64,000 nucleotides of DNA from Bacillus kexueae (GTDB lineage: Bacteria; Bacillota; Bacilli; Bacillales; Aeribacillaceae): the NCBI RefSeq assembly GCF_022809095.1, contig NZ_JALAZE010000001.1, positions 682,001-746,000 on the forward strand, in the 5' to 3' direction. Below the pieces are notes generated by a model, which worked only from the letters and a program-made list of their open reading frames with translations, searched no databases and was not told the DNA's origin. Numbering within the stretch: the stretch's first letter is position 1; each line of letters starts with the position of its first letter. Of this stretch, positions 8,795 to 18,770 are shown piece by piece. A program made the translations under genes and the position numbers.

Positions 8795-9520
8795 TTAATC
8801 ATCAATCGTAACAATAAATGGATCTTTTGATTCCTCCGTATATAAGAGAAGGTACGGTTTGCGATCCGATTCAATTTCCTCCTTTAAGACTGAGATTGAA
8901 AAGGACGTCCACTCATTTTGTTTGTCCACTGGAATCGTTCCTTTATGCAATTCATAATGTCCATCTTCAATAACGAATGAACCTTGTTTTCCTGCCGTTT
9001 TTATTTCTCCCGTAATGAGGATGGAATCATCCTTTTTTTCGACCTTCACATTTGAAAACGATGGATGAACACTCGGCACGTTAAACGTTTCAGTTGCTGT
9101 CAGCTCATTTTCACCATCTTTTGTGAAGCCTTTCCATTCAACTTTTACCGTATACTCTCCACGACGTACACGCTCACCATCATACATATAATTCCATGAT
9201 TCTTCCCATTCCTTTACATCATTCGGTGCAATGGATTCAGTTTGAATGGCTTGTGTAAACATTTTCCCTGTGGAATAACGATAAACTTCTTTCCCTTGTT
9301 CATTTAATACCGTAATTTCATAAAGCTGACTAGACGGGAATTCAAAAGTGATTTCATCTTCTGTTTCATTTTTCATCATCAAAACAAACGTTACTTGTTC
9401 CGTTTCTTCTCTTGCATCAACTGTGAAAATCGGCATCGTTTCCCCTTCTTGTCGTTCATTTTGTTGGCCACATGCTGATAATAGTAGCATTAAAACGAAC
9501 AAAATCGATAACTTTTTCAT
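8795..9520 (-). CDS. BsuPI-domain lipoprotein (proteinase-inhibitor family)
   Basis: Starting at the ATG at 9520 (GAGGTGAGG just upstream) the product has 241 residues. A lipoprotein signal ends in LLSAC. A BsuPI-like domain (about 30-130) has an immunoglobulin-like beta pattern and motifs VTFVLMMKNETEDEITFEF and SIAPNDVKEWEESW. A second beta-rich domain follows. B. subtilis carries the intracellular proteinase inhibitor gene ipi beside yitT, so this is the positional counterpart. Unlike Ipi it is exported and anchored, so inhibition of intracellular protease cannot be assumed. A longer reading frame from 9592 would overlap yitT and is not used. Confidence 0.83.
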   Translation of the reverse strand: MKKLSILFVLMLLLSACGQQNERQEGETMPIFTVDAREETEQVTFVLMMKNETEDEITFEFPSSQLYEITVLNEQGKEVYRYSTGKMFTQAIQTESIAPNDVKEWEESWNYMYDGERVRRGEYTVKVEWKGFTKDGENELTATETFNVPSVHPSFSNVKVEKKDDSILITGEIKTAGKQGSFVIEDGHYELHKGTIPVDKQNEWTSFSISVLKEEIESDRKPYLLLYTEESKDPFIVTIDD

Positions 9521-9533
9521 CTCCTCACCTCTT

Positions 9534-10376
9534 TTAGTCTTTTCGGAAGAAGCCAAAAATACCAGTCGTTTGAACGATGTTTGTAAAGGCATGAGGATCT
9601 ACTTGTTTAATAATTTTTTCTAAGTCATAAAGCTCGTATCTCGTCACAACGATTATCATCATTTCCTTTTCCTCGTTTGTGAAAGCTCCTTTTGCTGGAA
9701 CCGTCGTAATTCCGCGTACGAGCTTCGATTGTATGGCGCGTTTTAGCTCTTCCCCTTTTTTCGTAATAATCATCGCTGTAAGCTTTTCGTGTCTTGTGTG
9801 AATGGCATCAATCACGCGAGTCGAAACATACAAAGCGACAAGGGTGTATAACGCTTTTTCCCAACCGTATATAAAACCGGCTGTTACAATAATTATAGCA
9901 TTCATCGTGAAAAAGTATGTCCCAACTGGCTTATCATTCATGCGGGATAACACCATCGCAATAATATCTAGCCCTCCTGTTGAAGCCCCCCACTTCAACG
10001 TTAAGCCGACTCCTACCGCTGCTATTACCCCACCAAAGGCAGCATTTAACAAAATATCATCTGATAGCGGCTGTAGCGGAATAATTGTCAAGAACACCGT
10101 CGTCATAGCAACACTTAAAAAACTAAAAAGAGTAAACGACTTTCCGACCTTTTTCCATCCTAAAATAGTAACCGGAATGTTTAAAAGGAATAACAGAACT
10201 CCTGTTGAGATATATACGGGTGTAAACTGCTCTAAAATATTTGAAATCAGCTGAGCTAATCCCGTAAAACCTGAAGCATATACATTAGCTGGAATTAAAA
10301 AAAGGTTCAACGAAATGGCATTTAGTAATGCACCTAATAAAACAATGATGAGCTTTTTAATATTATCTTTTAACAT
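9534..10376 (-). CDS. yitT: YitT-family membrane protein (DUF161/DUF2179)
   Basis: A 280-residue integral membrane protein with five or six predicted helices in the first 180 residues (for example LIIVLLGALLNAISLNLFLI) and a soluble C-terminal DUF2179 domain (about 195-280, ending FTNIVQTTGIFGFFRKD). The YitT family is abundant in Bacillaceae and of unknown function; paralogues have been discussed as transport proteins. It lies just upstream of the BsuPI lipoprotein gene (13 bp) and is divergent from yitS, as in B. subtilis. Confidence 0.9.
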   Translation of the reverse strand: MLKDNIKKLIIVLLGALLNAISLNLFLIPANVYASGFTGLAQLISNILEQFTPVYISTGVLLFLLNIPVTILGWKKVGKSFTLFSFLSVAMTTVFLTIIPLQPLSDDILLNAAFGGVIAAVGVGLTLKWGASTGGLDIIAMVLSRMNDKPVGTYFFTMNAIIIVTAGFIYGWEKALYTLVALYVSTRVIDAIHTRHEKLTAMIITKKGEELKRAIQSKLVRGITTVPAKGAFTNEEKEMMIIVVTRYELYDLEKIIKQVDPHAFTNIVQTTGIFGFFRKD

Positions 10377-10501
10377 AACGTCCTCCTACATATTTTTTCG
10401 TTACACACACTTTTGAAACCATTGTCCTAAAAAGGTTTTCAAGGTAAACTAAACGTACGTACAAATAAAAAAAGATTAATTATGTAAAGAAGGTGTATGA
10501 T

Positions 10502-11359
10502 TTGAACGTACATATTATTGCTGATAGCGGATGTGATTTACCTTTAACTTTTTTTGATCACGAAAATACTTCTTTCGTTCCACTCCGCGTCCAAATTAAT
10601 GAAACCGATTATGAAGACTTAAAAACAATAGATCCAAAAGATGTGTATGAATTTATGCGAAAAGGAAATGTAGCGAAAACTTCGCAAGCATCTCCAGAAA
10701 CATTTTTAGAAACATTCACCAATATTGCGAAAAAAGGTCAGCCGGCTTTATACATCGCTTTTTCTTCTGAGTTATCTGGAACGTACCAAACAGCCATTAT
10801 GATGAAAGAACAAGTTAAAGAAGAATACCCGGATTTCGAATTGGAAATCATTGATTCCAAATGCGCATCATTAGGCCACGGCCTTCTTGTAAAAAAAGCA
10901 GTCGAATTATCAGACTCAGGCGCTTCATTACAAGAAATTACTGAAACTGTAAAAGAAATGAGCGTGCATATGGAGCATTTATTCACGGTCGATGAACTAG
11001 AATATTTAGCTCGCGGTGGTCGTATTAGCAAAGCACAAGCCTTCGTTGGTGGTCTTCTTAATATTAAACCACTTTTACACGTCGACAATGGTCGTCTCAT
11101 TCCACTAGAGAAAATTCGCGGAAAGAAAAAGCTTTACCGCAAATTAATGGATTTAATGGAAGAAAGAGGCGTCAACTTATCCAATCAAACGGTTGCGATT
11201 AGTCACGGTGATGATGTAGAAGCAGCATTAGAACTTAAAAAGATGATTGAAGAACGCTTCCAACCGAAAGATGTGTACATGAATATTATTGGCGCTGCCA
11301 TCGGTGCCCATTCCGGACCAGGTACACTTGCGCTATTCTTTTTAAACAAAGAAATGTAA
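10502..11359 (+). CDS. yitS: DegV-family fatty-acid-binding protein (YitS-like)
   Basis: A 285-residue DegV/EDD-fold protein. Members bind a fatty acid and, with FakA kinase, present it for phosphorylation. Signatures are ADSGCDLP at the N-terminus, the TSQASPETF loop near residue 60, and the SGTYQTA and LSHG-like regions that bind lipid. The TTG at 10502 is chosen because AGAAGGTG lies 7 bp upstream; the in-frame GTG at 10493 is inside that ribosome site. Divergent from yitT. No kinase gene is nearby. Confidence 0.9.
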   Translation: MNVHIIADSGCDLPLTFFDHENTSFVPLRVQINETDYEDLKTIDPKDVYEFMRKGNVAKTSQASPETFLETFTNIAKKGQPALYIAFSSELSGTYQTAIMMKEQVKEEYPDFELEIIDSKCASLGHGLLVKKAVELSDSGASLQEITETVKEMSVHMEHLFTVDELEYLARGGRISKAQAFVGGLLNIKPLLHVDNGRLIPLEKIRGKKKLYRKLMDLMEERGVNLSNQTVAISHGDDVEAALELKKMIEERFQPKDVYMNIIGAAIGAHSGPGTLALFFLNKEM

Positions 11360-11464
11360 TACAATCGTTTCGCCTGCGTGATTGTCAAAATTGTCGCTCC
11401 GTTACATGTTCGCTCGATTTAGAGGAAATGATATGGGTACAACCTATTTGAAAGGAGCGAAATC

Positions 11465-11596
11465 ATGCCACATACAAGCGACAATGATAAAAAAGCACAA
11501 GACAATAATGCGAAACAGCATTTAGAAAACGTCGAGCGCGAAGAAAATCGACAAAAGGGAAAACGACAGTACTCCAAGAAAACGGACCATTTATAA
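11465..11596 (+). CDS. Small hydrophilic protein, DUF3941-like (43 aa)
   Basis: A 43-codon gene starting ATG at 11465 after AAAGGAGCG. The product is very hydrophilic, rich in Asn, Lys, Gln and Glu, and ends QYSKKTDHL. It resembles the short DUF3941 family from Bacillaceae by memory of the start MPHTSDNDKK and the tail. Function is unknown. A strong terminator 36 bp downstream supports independent expression. Confidence 0.7.
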   Translation: MPHTSDNDKKAQDNNAKQHLENVEREENRQKGKRQYSKKTDHL

Positions 11597-11631
11597 AATT
11601 CGGTTTTAAAAAACAACTATTCAAAAAGAGC

Positions 11632-11666
11632 AATCCCCCTTGCTTTTGTAAGCTAGGGGGATTTTT
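11632..11666. terminator. Bidirectional terminator between small ORF and chemoreceptor gene
   Basis: ATCCCCCTTGCTT (11633-11645) pairs with AAGCTAGGGGGAT (11650-11662), followed by TTTTT on the plus strand. Located between convergent genes. Confidence 0.85.
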
Positions 11667-11669
11667 CTA

Positions 11670-13343
11670 TTACATTGCTTCTTCTTCCTCTTTTTCGAAG
11701 TGGAAGCTAGACATAAGATGGTTAAGTTCGTCTGTTAATTTCAATAAGTCGGCAACTTTATCAACCATTTTCTCAAAGGAGCGAAGTTGCTCTTCTGTTG
11801 AAGCGGAGATCTCTTCACTTCCTGCAGCTGTTTCTTCGACGATTGCACTGATGCTTTCGACGTTTTCTAATACTTGCTCACCTAAGTCTTTTGAATGTTC
11901 AACACCTTTTTGTAAGCTAGACATATAAGCTGTAATGTTATTTACTTTTTCTCCAATGTTCTCAAAAGCTTCTGTCGTAATACTCATCGATTGTTTTTGA
12001 GAATCCGCAATTTCAACTCCTTTTTCAACAGACGTTGTAATTTGCTGAATACCTTCTTTAATTAATTCCACCATCTTAAAGATTTGCTTCGTGGCGTCAT
12101 TGGATTGCTCTGCTAGCTTGCGAACTTCTTGAGCGACGACAGCAAACCCTTTACCTGCTTCTCCTGCGCGTGCTGCTTCGATTGCTGCGTTTAAGGCTAA
12201 CAAGTTCGTTTGATCCGCAATTTCGGACACTGCTTTTGCCATGTTTTCAATGTTTGCCGTATATTCTACAAACGTCTTCGTCGAATCTTTAATCAAGTTC
12301 GTTGTCACAATATTTTCTTCCATCAACTGCTGCTGCATAACAATCGCTTCTTTACCTGTTTGAATGGCATTCACAGCTTCTTCACTATGAACGACAGATT
12401 GTTCAGAGCGTTTTACATTCTCAGCAAAATCTTTATCCATTTGTTCGATTAAGACAACAGCATTTTGAAGGTCGTTCGAAATATTTTGAGCACCTACGGA
12501 CAATTCATCCGTCGAAACCGCGACTTGGTTACTCACTTCTGTTAACGTGCGATTGTCTTCATCTAACTCACGTGCAAATCGCTCAACTTTCTTACTTGTT
12601 GAATCAATGGAGAAAATGAGCTCTTTCAGGTGATTCACCATCGTTCCAAACGCTTCATTTAAAGCACCAATTTCATCATTTGCTTTGTAACTTACTTGTC
12701 CGACCGATAAATTTCCATCTGCGATTTCATTTGCATGATGCGCTAATTGCTTTAATGGCTTTGTAATGGATTGAATAGTACGGTATCCAATGAAGAGTGC
12801 TAGTCCAATAATGATGAGTGTCCCAATGACAGCAAGCGAGATAACAAACTCAATTCCTTTTTTCAATTTCTCTTGAAGCAGTTCATAGTAACTTTTGGCA
12901 TACAAATCAAGCGTATATAAGTCGTTTAAAATTCCGTCAATACGCACAGACTGCTTTCTCGCTAAGTTCGGATCTTTCGTATCGAGTGCTTCTGTTGCTT
13001 CCACTTTCCACGCGCTAAACTTTTCTTCTACTTTCGTCAACGCTTCTTTAAACGTCGGGTCTTTTAATTGATCGTTTAAAGTCGCCATTAACGTTTCAAT
13101 GTTTTCGATGTTGCGATAACTTTCATCACGTTGAGCGTCCGTCATCGAATATGAGAAGTTCGCCACGGACTGCTTAACCGTTTTCATATCCGCTTCTAGT
13201 TGTTGGACGTTCAACATAACAGGAACAAAGTCTTCATTCGCGCTTTTCATCGCTAGCATATTAAACAAAATAAACGATAGTAATAAAACAAATAAGACAA
13301 TATATGAAAGGGTGCTAATAAATAACTTCCGTTTTATGGTCAT
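11670..13343 (-). CDS. Methyl-accepting chemotaxis protein
   Basis: A 557-residue transmembrane chemoreceptor. TM1 is about 10-33. A small extracellular helical sensor (about 34-165) is followed by TM2 (about 168-190), HAMP (about 190-245) and the long cytoplasmic coiled coil. The conserved CheA/CheW hairpin tip reads [20 protein letters not shown], followed by [20 protein letters not shown]. It starts 12 bp after the stop of a BMP-family lipoprotein gene, so the two are co-transcribed and may work as ligand binder and receptor. A sigma-D-like promoter lies upstream of the pair. Confidence 0.93.
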   Translation of the reverse strand: MTIKRKLFISTLSYIVLFVLLLSFILFNMLAMKSANEDFVPVMLNVQQLEADMKTVKQSVANFSYSMTDAQRDESYRNIENIETLMATLNDQLKDPTFKEALTKVEEKFSAWKVEATEALDTKDPNLARKQSVRIDGILNDLYTLDLYAKSYYELLQEKLKKGIEFVISLAVIGTLIIIGLALFIGYRTIQSITKPLKQLAHHANEIADGNLSVGQVSYKANDEIGALNEAFGTMVNHLKELIFSIDSTSKKVERFARELDEDNRTLTEVSNQVAVSTDELSVGAQNISNDLQNAVVLIEQMDKDFAENVKRSEQSVVHSEEAVNAIQTGKEAIVMQQQLMEENIVTTNLIKDSTKTFVEYTANIENMAKAVSEIADQTNLLALNAAIEAARAGEAGKGFAVVAQEVRKLAEQSNDATKQIFKMVELIKEGIQQITTSVEKGVEIADSQKQSMSITTEAFENIGEKVNNITAYMSSLQKGVEHSKDLGEQVLENVESISAIVEETAAGSEEISASTEEQLRSFEKMVDKVADLLKLTDELNHLMSSFHFEKEEEEAM

Positions 13344-13355
13344 AATTCTCCCACC

Positions 13356-14312
13356 TTATTCGTTCGCTAATTGTTGCTGCACTTGTTGTAATTTCTTTTC
13401 TTGTTCAGGTGTTAACGTAATGACACGAATTGGGGCCAATTGAACGCCTTGCTCACGAATTCCTAATTCTACTTGTCCTTTGGCAATTTCTCCTTCTTCA
13501 ACGAATTGCTTGACAACGTTGTAAACACCGACGTCCACATTTTTTAACATTGACGTAATGACAGCTTTTTCCGCGTAGTAGTATTGGTCACTATCAACTC
13601 CAATACCATATACGCCCCGCTTTTCCGCTTCTTTTAGCATACCAACACCTGTAAATCCAGCTGCTGCGTATAAAACATCAGCACCATTATCAATCATTTC
13701 TTTCCCTATTTTCGCACCGAGCTCTGGGTTTCCAAAGTCTCCTGCGAACTCAATCGCAATTTCAACATCCGGATTCACCGATTTTGCTCCTTCGACAAAC
13801 CCATCACGGAATTTATGAATAAGGGGCATGTCCATTCCACCGATAAATCCTAGCTTATTCGATTTCGTCACAAGAGCGGCTAAAACCCCTGTCAAATAAC
13901 TACCTTCATCTTCTTTAAACGTTAACGAAGTCACATTAGATAACTCAGATACAGAATCAATTAAGACAAACTTTTGGTCTGGGTATTGTTTCGCTACTTT
14001 CTCCAAGTCTTCTTGTACTAAAAACCCTAAACCAATCACAATGTCATTTCCTTGTTCCACTAATTCAATTAAGCCTTGCTCGTATGTACCCGTTTCTGAG
14101 ATTTCGCGGTAGTCAAAAATAACATCCAATTCATCACGTGCTTTCATTAAGCCACGAAAAGCCGCATCACTAAACGACTGATCCCCAAGTCCGACATCTG
14201 ACAACATTATCCCAATTTTCACTTTATCTTCTAAAGGATCAACAGTCGTATCGTTAGAGCAGCCGACTAATACAATGATTGCGGTCATGAACATAATCAG
14301 TAATTTCCTCAT
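13356..14312 (-). CDS. BMP/PnrA-family substrate-binding lipoprotein
   Basis: A 318-residue lipoprotein with lipobox LVGC (Cys18). It has a type I periplasmic-binding-protein fold of the basic membrane protein (Bmp, PnrA, Med/TcsA) family. Motifs include IGIMLSDVGLGDQSFSDAAF, FKEDEGSYLTGVLAA, KLGFIGGMDMPLIHKFRDGF and DVLYAAAGFTGVGM. Relatives bind purine nucleosides for ABC importers. No permease or ATPase gene adjoins it; the next gene is a chemoreceptor. A sensing role is therefore inferred. The ATG at 14312 follows AAAAGGAGCG. Confidence 0.9.
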   Translation of the reverse strand: MRKLLIMFMTAIIVLVGCSNDTTVDPLEDKVKIGIMLSDVGLGDQSFSDAAFRGLMKARDELDVIFDYREISETGTYEQGLIELVEQGNDIVIGLGFLVQEDLEKVAKQYPDQKFVLIDSVSELSNVTSLTFKEDEGSYLTGVLAALVTKSNKLGFIGGMDMPLIHKFRDGFVEGAKSVNPDVEIAIEFAGDFGNPELGAKIGKEMIDNGADVLYAAAGFTGVGMLKEAEKRGVYGIGVDSDQYYYAEKAVITSMLKNVDVGVYNVVKQFVEEGEIAKGQVELGIREQGVQLAPIRVITLTPEQEKKLQQVQQQLANE

Positions 14313-14346
14313 GATGTATCGCTCCTTTTAAAAGTCTCTACCTTTC

Positions 14347-14373
14347 ATATCGGTCATCTGACCCATTTTTTTA
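14347..14373 (-). promoter_or_regulatory. Sigma-D (motility) promoter for the BMP lipoprotein-chemoreceptor operon
   Basis: On the minus strand TAAA (14373-14370), a 15-bp spacer and ACCGATAT (14354-14347). The sigma-D consensus is TAAA-N14-16-GCCGATAT, so only one core base differs. It lies about 35 bp upstream of the lipoprotein start. Confidence 0.75.
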
Positions 14374-14485
14374 TCGTTTCCTTATTTTTTGTATATTCTG
14401 ACAAGACCGACAAGTTGTCTCCCCCGCATCAGTTGTCTATAATCAAAGTAATTAGTAAATTTATACATGAATGAAGGAGGATTTT

Positions 14486-14977
14486 ATGGCAAAGGATAGT
14501 TCATTTGATATTGTGTCGCAAGTCGACTTACCGGAAGTGACAAATGCGATTAATATTGCGAAAAAAGAAATTCAAAACCGCTATGATTTCAAAGGTTCTA
14601 AAAGCGATATCTCCCTTGATAACGAGGAGCTCGTTCTCATTTCAGACGACGAATTTAAATTAAACCAATTAAAAGACGTGTTAATTAGCAAATTAATTAA
14701 ACGCGGTGTCGCAACGAAAAATATTCAATATGGAAAAATCGAAAATGCTTCCGGCGGTACCGTTCGTCAGCGAGCAGAGCTTGTAAACGGTATTGACAAA
14801 GAAAACGCGAAGAAAATCAATACGATTATTAAAAACACCGGCTTAAAAGTGAAAAGCCAAATCCAAGATGACCAAATTCGCGTAAGTGGAAAAAGCAAAG
14901 ATGATCTTCAAAAAATCATCGCTGCCATTCGTGAAGCCGATTTACCAATCGATGTTCAATTTATTAACTTCCGATAA
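14486..14977 (+). CDS. yajQ: YajQ-family nucleotide (cyclic-di-GMP)-binding protein
   Basis: A 163-residue cytoplasmic protein of the UPF0234/YajQ family (B. subtilis YitK). It has two ferredoxin-like halves. The start [18 protein letters not shown] and the ending [11 protein letters not shown] are highly characteristic. Some YajQ proteins bind cyclic-di-GMP and act as effectors; others have been linked to nucleic-acid or protein binding, so its role here is not settled. The ATG at 14486 is chosen because AAGGAGG lies 5 bp upstream; the earlier in-frame ATG at 14471 precedes that site. Confidence 0.92.
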   Translation: MAKDSSFDIVSQVDLPEVTNAINIAKKEIQNRYDFKGSKSDISLDNEELVLISDDEFKLNQLKDVLISKLIKRGVATKNIQYGKIENASGGTVRQRAELVNGIDKENAKKINTIIKNTGLKVKSQIQDDQIRVSGKSKDDLQKIIAAIREADLPIDVQFINFR

Positions 14978-15068
14978 AAACAGAAACAAAGCTAGAATGT
15001 CAAATTGACGATATTCTAGCTTTAAACTTATAGAAAACGTAAGGTAAATGGGATACTTCCTTTTACTA

Positions 15069-15120
15069 AATATTGTTTTCTTATAGATTATTGCTTTCTC
15101 AGTCATTTTTAATATGCATT
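15069..15120 (+). repeat. Half copy of the 32248-32393 inverted-repeat element
   Basis: About 52 bp (starting AAATATTGTTTTCTTATAG and ending AATATGCATT) align at roughly 80 percent with 32247-32302. The partner inverted end is not recognisable here, so this appears to be a decayed or partial copy. Confidence 0.5.
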
Positions 15121-15246
15121 TTGGACATTTTCTCGAAGTCAGCGTCCTCCTATAGCTGCATAATGACGTGTTCATCCATTCAAATAAACTTTTACACTTC
15201 TGATCTATAATATATTATTCCTTAAGCCACCCTAACTTCTTATATT

Positions 15247-15474
15247 TTATATAATGACTTTCTGTATTCGTTTCGTTCCCCATCCAGCTGCGAAACCGAT
15301 GATGATTGGAAGGATCGACCCTCCATATTCGACGTTTTTTCCGCCTGAAGATAAATTCTCTTCATAATAACTCCAACGTAAAAATGAAACCTCAAACCAC
15401 TCACCTATTCCGTACAACAAAGCGATTGTGAACAGCGCTGCTACTGTAGGTAGATAAAAAGATCTTCTACTCAA
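15247..15474 (-). CDS. Small two-helix membrane protein, unknown
   Basis: 75 residues. An N-terminal membrane helix (about 8-26, TVAALFTIALLYGIGEWF) and a second one near the C-terminus (about 53-67, ILPIIIGFAAGWG) flank a short polar loop. The start is TTG at 15474, with GGAGGGATAGG 6-8 bp upstream. I recognise no family. It sits alone in an AT-rich region with no clear partner. Confidence 0.55.
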   Translation of the reverse strand: MSRRSFYLPTVAALFTIALLYGIGEWFEVSFLRWSYYEENLSSGGKNVEYGGSILPIIIGFAAGWGTKRIQKVII

Positions 15475-15703
15475 TTACCTATCCCTCCATCATGCAATTA
15501 GCTAATGATTAGTGAAATCCTTTTGATGTTCTTACATGCTCAACAAATTGCGATGATACGCGTCCGATTGAAAAAGCCCACAACACAGCACGGACACTGT
15601 TAATACCACCATGAGAGATTACAAGATACCTTGAAAATCTGTTCTATTTTAAACATTTTACAAGAAATACAAATAAAGGAAAATATTTTATAGAATTCAA
15701 GGA

Positions 15704-15737
15704 ACGATATTAAAATGAAAAGTGTTGATTATTGAAT
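15704..15737 (+). repeat. Direct repeat, left copy
   Basis: ACGATATTAAAAT (15704-15716) joined directly to GAAAAGTGTTGATTATTGAAT (15717-15737). The same two blocks occur at 16507-16563, so the pair brackets the gene at 15773-16339. Confidence 0.6.
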
Positions 15738-15772
15738 TAATCAACCGAGTGATCCCTGCTTTAATTTTCACT

Positions 15773-16339
15773 TCACTCCTGTGATTGAAGATTAATTTCC
15801 TTTTTCCAAAAAGTAATGGAATCCATTGGTTCTTCTCTTAAATGAAGGTAAAAAATTTTCACTTCATTTTCTTCAACTTCATCAGGAAGTATAAAAGAAA
15901 ACTCAAATTGTTTTTTTGTTTCCACCAAATAAATTAGCGGTTCTCCATATAACATAGATTCATCTTTCATCCATTTTTCAACATCTTTTTTTAGCCATTC
16001 TACATCATAATTTGATGGTAAAAAATCTTGATTAGTTAGACTTATGTTGATTTTTTTACTGGAAGGCAAGTAAAACACAATCAAATCAAATGGGTGTCGA
16101 TAAACATCAATTGAATCCACCCACTTTCCCGATATATAGTATTGATTATTCTCATGATTAATAGAGAATTGTACGGATTCAGGATTCGTTTCATATAAAC
16201 TATGATAGATAATAATCCCCATCAATCCGATAAAAAATAGTAACGGAGTAAAAAACAAAACAGCGATTTTCCTATTTTTCTTTAAAAAACGTATCCCTAA
16301 ATATGTACACAATATGAGTAATAAAATAACAATCGCCAT
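15773..16339 (-). CDS. Membrane-anchored protein of unknown function
   Basis: 188 residues from the ATG at 16339, which has TGGAGAAA just upstream (a longer frame from 16378 lacks a ribosome site). Two N-terminal membrane helices (about 1-17 and 26-47, the latter IAVLFFTPLLFFIGLMGIII) are followed by an extracellular or cytosolic beta-rich domain with FSINHENNQYYISGKW and a C-terminal FYLHLREEP. No family recognised. Base composition is AT-rich, and it is bracketed by a direct repeat, so transfer is possible. Confidence 0.65.
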   Translation of the reverse strand: MAIVILLLILCTYLGIRFLKKNRKIAVLFFTPLLFFIGLMGIIIYHSLYETNPESVQFSINHENNQYYISGKWVDSIDVYRHPFDLIVFYLPSSKKINISLTNQDFLPSNYDVEWLKKDVEKWMKDESMLYGEPLIYLVETKKQFEFSFILPDEVEENEVKIFYLHLREEPMDSITFWKKEINLQSQE

Positions 16340-16506
16340 GACATTTCTCCAATTAATTCTTTTTGTCGTATATAACAATTAGAGCTACTGAATCCATCTT
16401 CTTTAATGAACAAATCACTATTTTTTGTAACCCTTCAAATATTTTACAACAGTGAAAAATAGATGAAAAGTATCATAATTTTTAAAAACCCTCATTTCCT
16501 CAACAA

Positions 16507-16563
16507 ACGATATTAAAATAAATCCAACTTTTCCTTTTCATAGAAAAGTGTTGATTATTGAAT
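16507..16563 (+). repeat. Direct repeat, right copy (with 23-bp insertion)
   Basis: ACGATATTAAAAT at 16507-16519 and GAAAAGTGTTGATTATTGAAT at 16543-16563, separated by 23 bp absent from the left copy. Confidence 0.6.
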
Positions 16564-16625
16564 AATTTTTCGGTAAATTAGGATTAATACAAATTTAAAG
16601 TGAATATCCATTCGTATAAGATGTT

Positions 16626-16784
16626 TTCTTATCAAGAGAAGCTGAGGGATCTGGCCCTATGAAGCTTCAGCAACCGGATGAATGATTCCAAGGTGCTAAG
16701 TCCAGCGAAGCGCATAATGCGCTCGAGAGATAAGAAGAAGGTTAAGATTGCTCTTAAAAGTCTTCTTCTTAAGAAGACTTTTTT
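16626..16784 (+). promoter_or_regulatory. SAM-I (S-box) riboswitch with transcription terminator
   Basis: The aptamer runs 16626-16736. P1 pairs TTCTTATC (16626-16633) with GATAAGAA (16729-16736). The conserved core AGAGAAGCTGAGGGATCTGG, then CAGCAACC and AAGGTGCTA, is present. The expression platform terminator AAAAGTCTTCTT / AAGAAGACTTTT plus T-run lies at 16756-16784. The 3' side of P1 (AGAAGAAG) is complementary to the CTTCTTCT of the terminator, giving the alternative antiterminator. When SAM is bound, transcription of yitJ-metH should stop. Confidence 0.97.
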
Positions 16785-16902
16785 ATTTTGGCTTTATTTC
16801 ATGATAATTGCTTAGTGAAATTTTTAACCATGTGATTATCACCATAATAGCTACTAGAGCACTTTCCCTTCCTCTTCCATTAACGGTTTGGAGGTATGAA
16901 AG

Positions 16903-18753
16903 ATGGGATTACTTGAAGAGTTAGAGAGTCGAATATTAGTTGGTGACGGGGCGACTGGAACACTCTTATATTCGTACGGTGTCGATCGCTGTTTTGAAGA
17001 AATGAATGTCTCAGCCCCAAATGAAATCGAACGGATTCACGAAGCGTACATCGAGGCGGGTGCTCATTTAATTCAAACAAATACATACGGGGCAAACTAT
17101 ATTAAATTATCTCGGTATGGGCTGGAGGACGACACGAAAGACTTCAATATAAAAGCAGTCAGAATTGCGAAAAGAGCTGCCAAAAAAGCTGTACATACTC
17201 CTTATGTTGTTGGGACAATCGGCGGTATTCGCTCGTTTCGAAAAAGTGCCTTTTCCCTCGATGAAATTAAGCGGAACTTCCGTGAGCAATTGTATTTGCT
17301 CCTTTCAGAAGAAATTGATGGCTTATTGTTAGAAACGTATTACGATTTAGAAGAGCTGCGCACCGTTTTAACCGTTGCGCGAAAAGAAACAGACTTACCG
17401 ATTATCACCAATGTTTCCCTGCACGAGCCTGGTGTATTGCAAGACGGGACTCCTGTCCAACATGCGTTTACACAATTAGAGAGTTTAGGGGCAAACATTA
17501 TCGGCATCAATTGTCGACTCGGGCCACACCATATGCTTGCTGCTTTTGAACAGGTGCCACTCCTGCAACACGCACACTTATCCGCCTACCCAAATGGTAG
17601 TTTACCAAGCTATGAAAATGGTAGACTTGTCTATCATTCGGATGAACAATACTTCTATGAATCGGCGTTAAAATTCCGTGAACAAGGGGTACGACTTCTC
17701 GGTGGATGTTGTGGAACGACACCGAAGCATATTAAAGCAATGGCAGATGCAGTTCGCTCTTTGCCACCAATTCGGCAAAAGAATGTGAAAACACTCGTTA
17801 CGAATGAAATCAAAGTAAAAACAAAACCACAAGCCCCACCGCTTCAAGACATTGTAAAAGAGAAGCGATCCATTATCGTGGAGCTAGACCCACCGAAAAC
17901 GTTAGGACTTCAAACTTTCATTGACGGTGCGAAGGCACTACACGAACAAGGAATCGACGCCATTACATTAGCGGATAATTCATTGGCCTCACCAAGAGTT
18001 AGCAATCTCGCATGTGCATCGATCTTAAAGCAGTCCGTCAAAAATTTACGTTCGCTCATCCATTTAACGTGTCGAGATCGAAACTTAATCGGCTTGCAAT
18101 CTCATTTAATGGGTCTACATGAATTAGGTTTTCACGACATTTTAGCCATTACTGGGGATCCATCGAAAATCGGGGATTTCCCTGGGGCCACTTCCGTGTA
18201 TGATTTATCCTCGTTAGATTTAATCAGCTTGATTAAACAGTTTAACGAAGGAATTTCTTATTCAGGAAAACCACTCGGTGAGAAAACGAACTTCTCCGTT
18301 GCGGCGGCTTTTAACCCGAATGTTCGTCATTTAGATAAAGCAGTGCTTCGTCTTGAGAAGAAAATCGACTGTGGGGCGGATTATTTTATTACACAGCCAC
18401 TTTATTCCGTTAAGCAAATAGAGGACGTGTATGAAGCAACTAAACACTTACAATCCCCTCTCTATTTAGGCATTATGCCGTTAACGAGCTATCGAAATGC
18501 CGAATTTATTCATAACGAAATTCCAGGAATTCAACTTTCCGATGACATTCGTGAAGCGATGAGAAAGACAGGTGACAATAAAGAGCGTGGAAAACAAGAA
18601 GGCATCGCCATCGCGAAAACGTTAATTGATGCAGCCTTTGAACGGTTTAACGGAATTTATTTAATCACCCCGTTTCTTCATTACGATATGACCGTTGAAC
18701 TTTCCCGTTATATTCAAGAAAAAGAACAAGCGAAAGTTGCTAAAATACGATAA
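16903..18753 (+). CDS. yitJ: Bifunctional homocysteine S-methyltransferase / methylenetetrahydrofolate reductase (YitJ)
   Basis: A 616-residue fusion. Residues 1-~290 form a homocysteine methyltransferase barrel with zinc-cysteine motifs GINCRLGP and GGCCGTTP and the start GDGATGTLL. Residues ~320-610 form an FAD-dependent MTHFR domain that makes 5-methyl-THF ([30 protein letters not shown]). It supplies methyl-THF to MetH, encoded 17 bp downstream. The S-box riboswitch upstream places both under SAM control. The ATG at 16903 has GGAGGT 8 bp before it. Whether the N-terminal domain itself methylates homocysteine in the presence of MetH is not known. Confidence 0.95.
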   Translation: MGLLEELESRILVGDGATGTLLYSYGVDRCFEEMNVSAPNEIERIHEAYIEAGAHLIQTNTYGANYIKLSRYGLEDDTKDFNIKAVRIAKRAAKKAVHTPYVVGTIGGIRSFRKSAFSLDEIKRNFREQLYLLLSEEIDGLLLETYYDLEELRTVLTVARKETDLPIITNVSLHEPGVLQDGTPVQHAFTQLESLGANIIGINCRLGPHHMLAAFEQVPLLQHAHLSAYPNGSLPSYENGRLVYHSDEQYFYESALKFREQGVRLLGGCCGTTPKHIKAMADAVRSLPPIRQKNVKTLVTNEIKVKTKPQAPPLQDIVKEKRSIIVELDPPKTLGLQTFIDGAKALHEQGIDAITLADNSLASPRVSNLACASILKQSVKNLRSLIHLTCRDRNLIGLQSHLMGLHELGFHDILAITGDPSKIGDFPGATSVYDLSSLDLISLIKQFNEGISYSGKPLGEKTNFSVAAAFNPNVRHLDKAVLRLEKKIDCGADYFITQPLYSVKQIEDVYEATKHLQSPLYLGIMPLTSYRNAEFIHNEIPGIQLSDDIREAMRKTGDNKERGKQEGIAIAKTLIDAAFERFNGIYLITPFLHYDMTVELSRYIQEKEQAKVAKIR

Positions 18754-18770
18754 AAGAAAGGAAGTTTCCC

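Noticed and set aside
9802-10254. A 150-codon plus-strand frame
   Set aside because: It is the antisense shadow of yitT.
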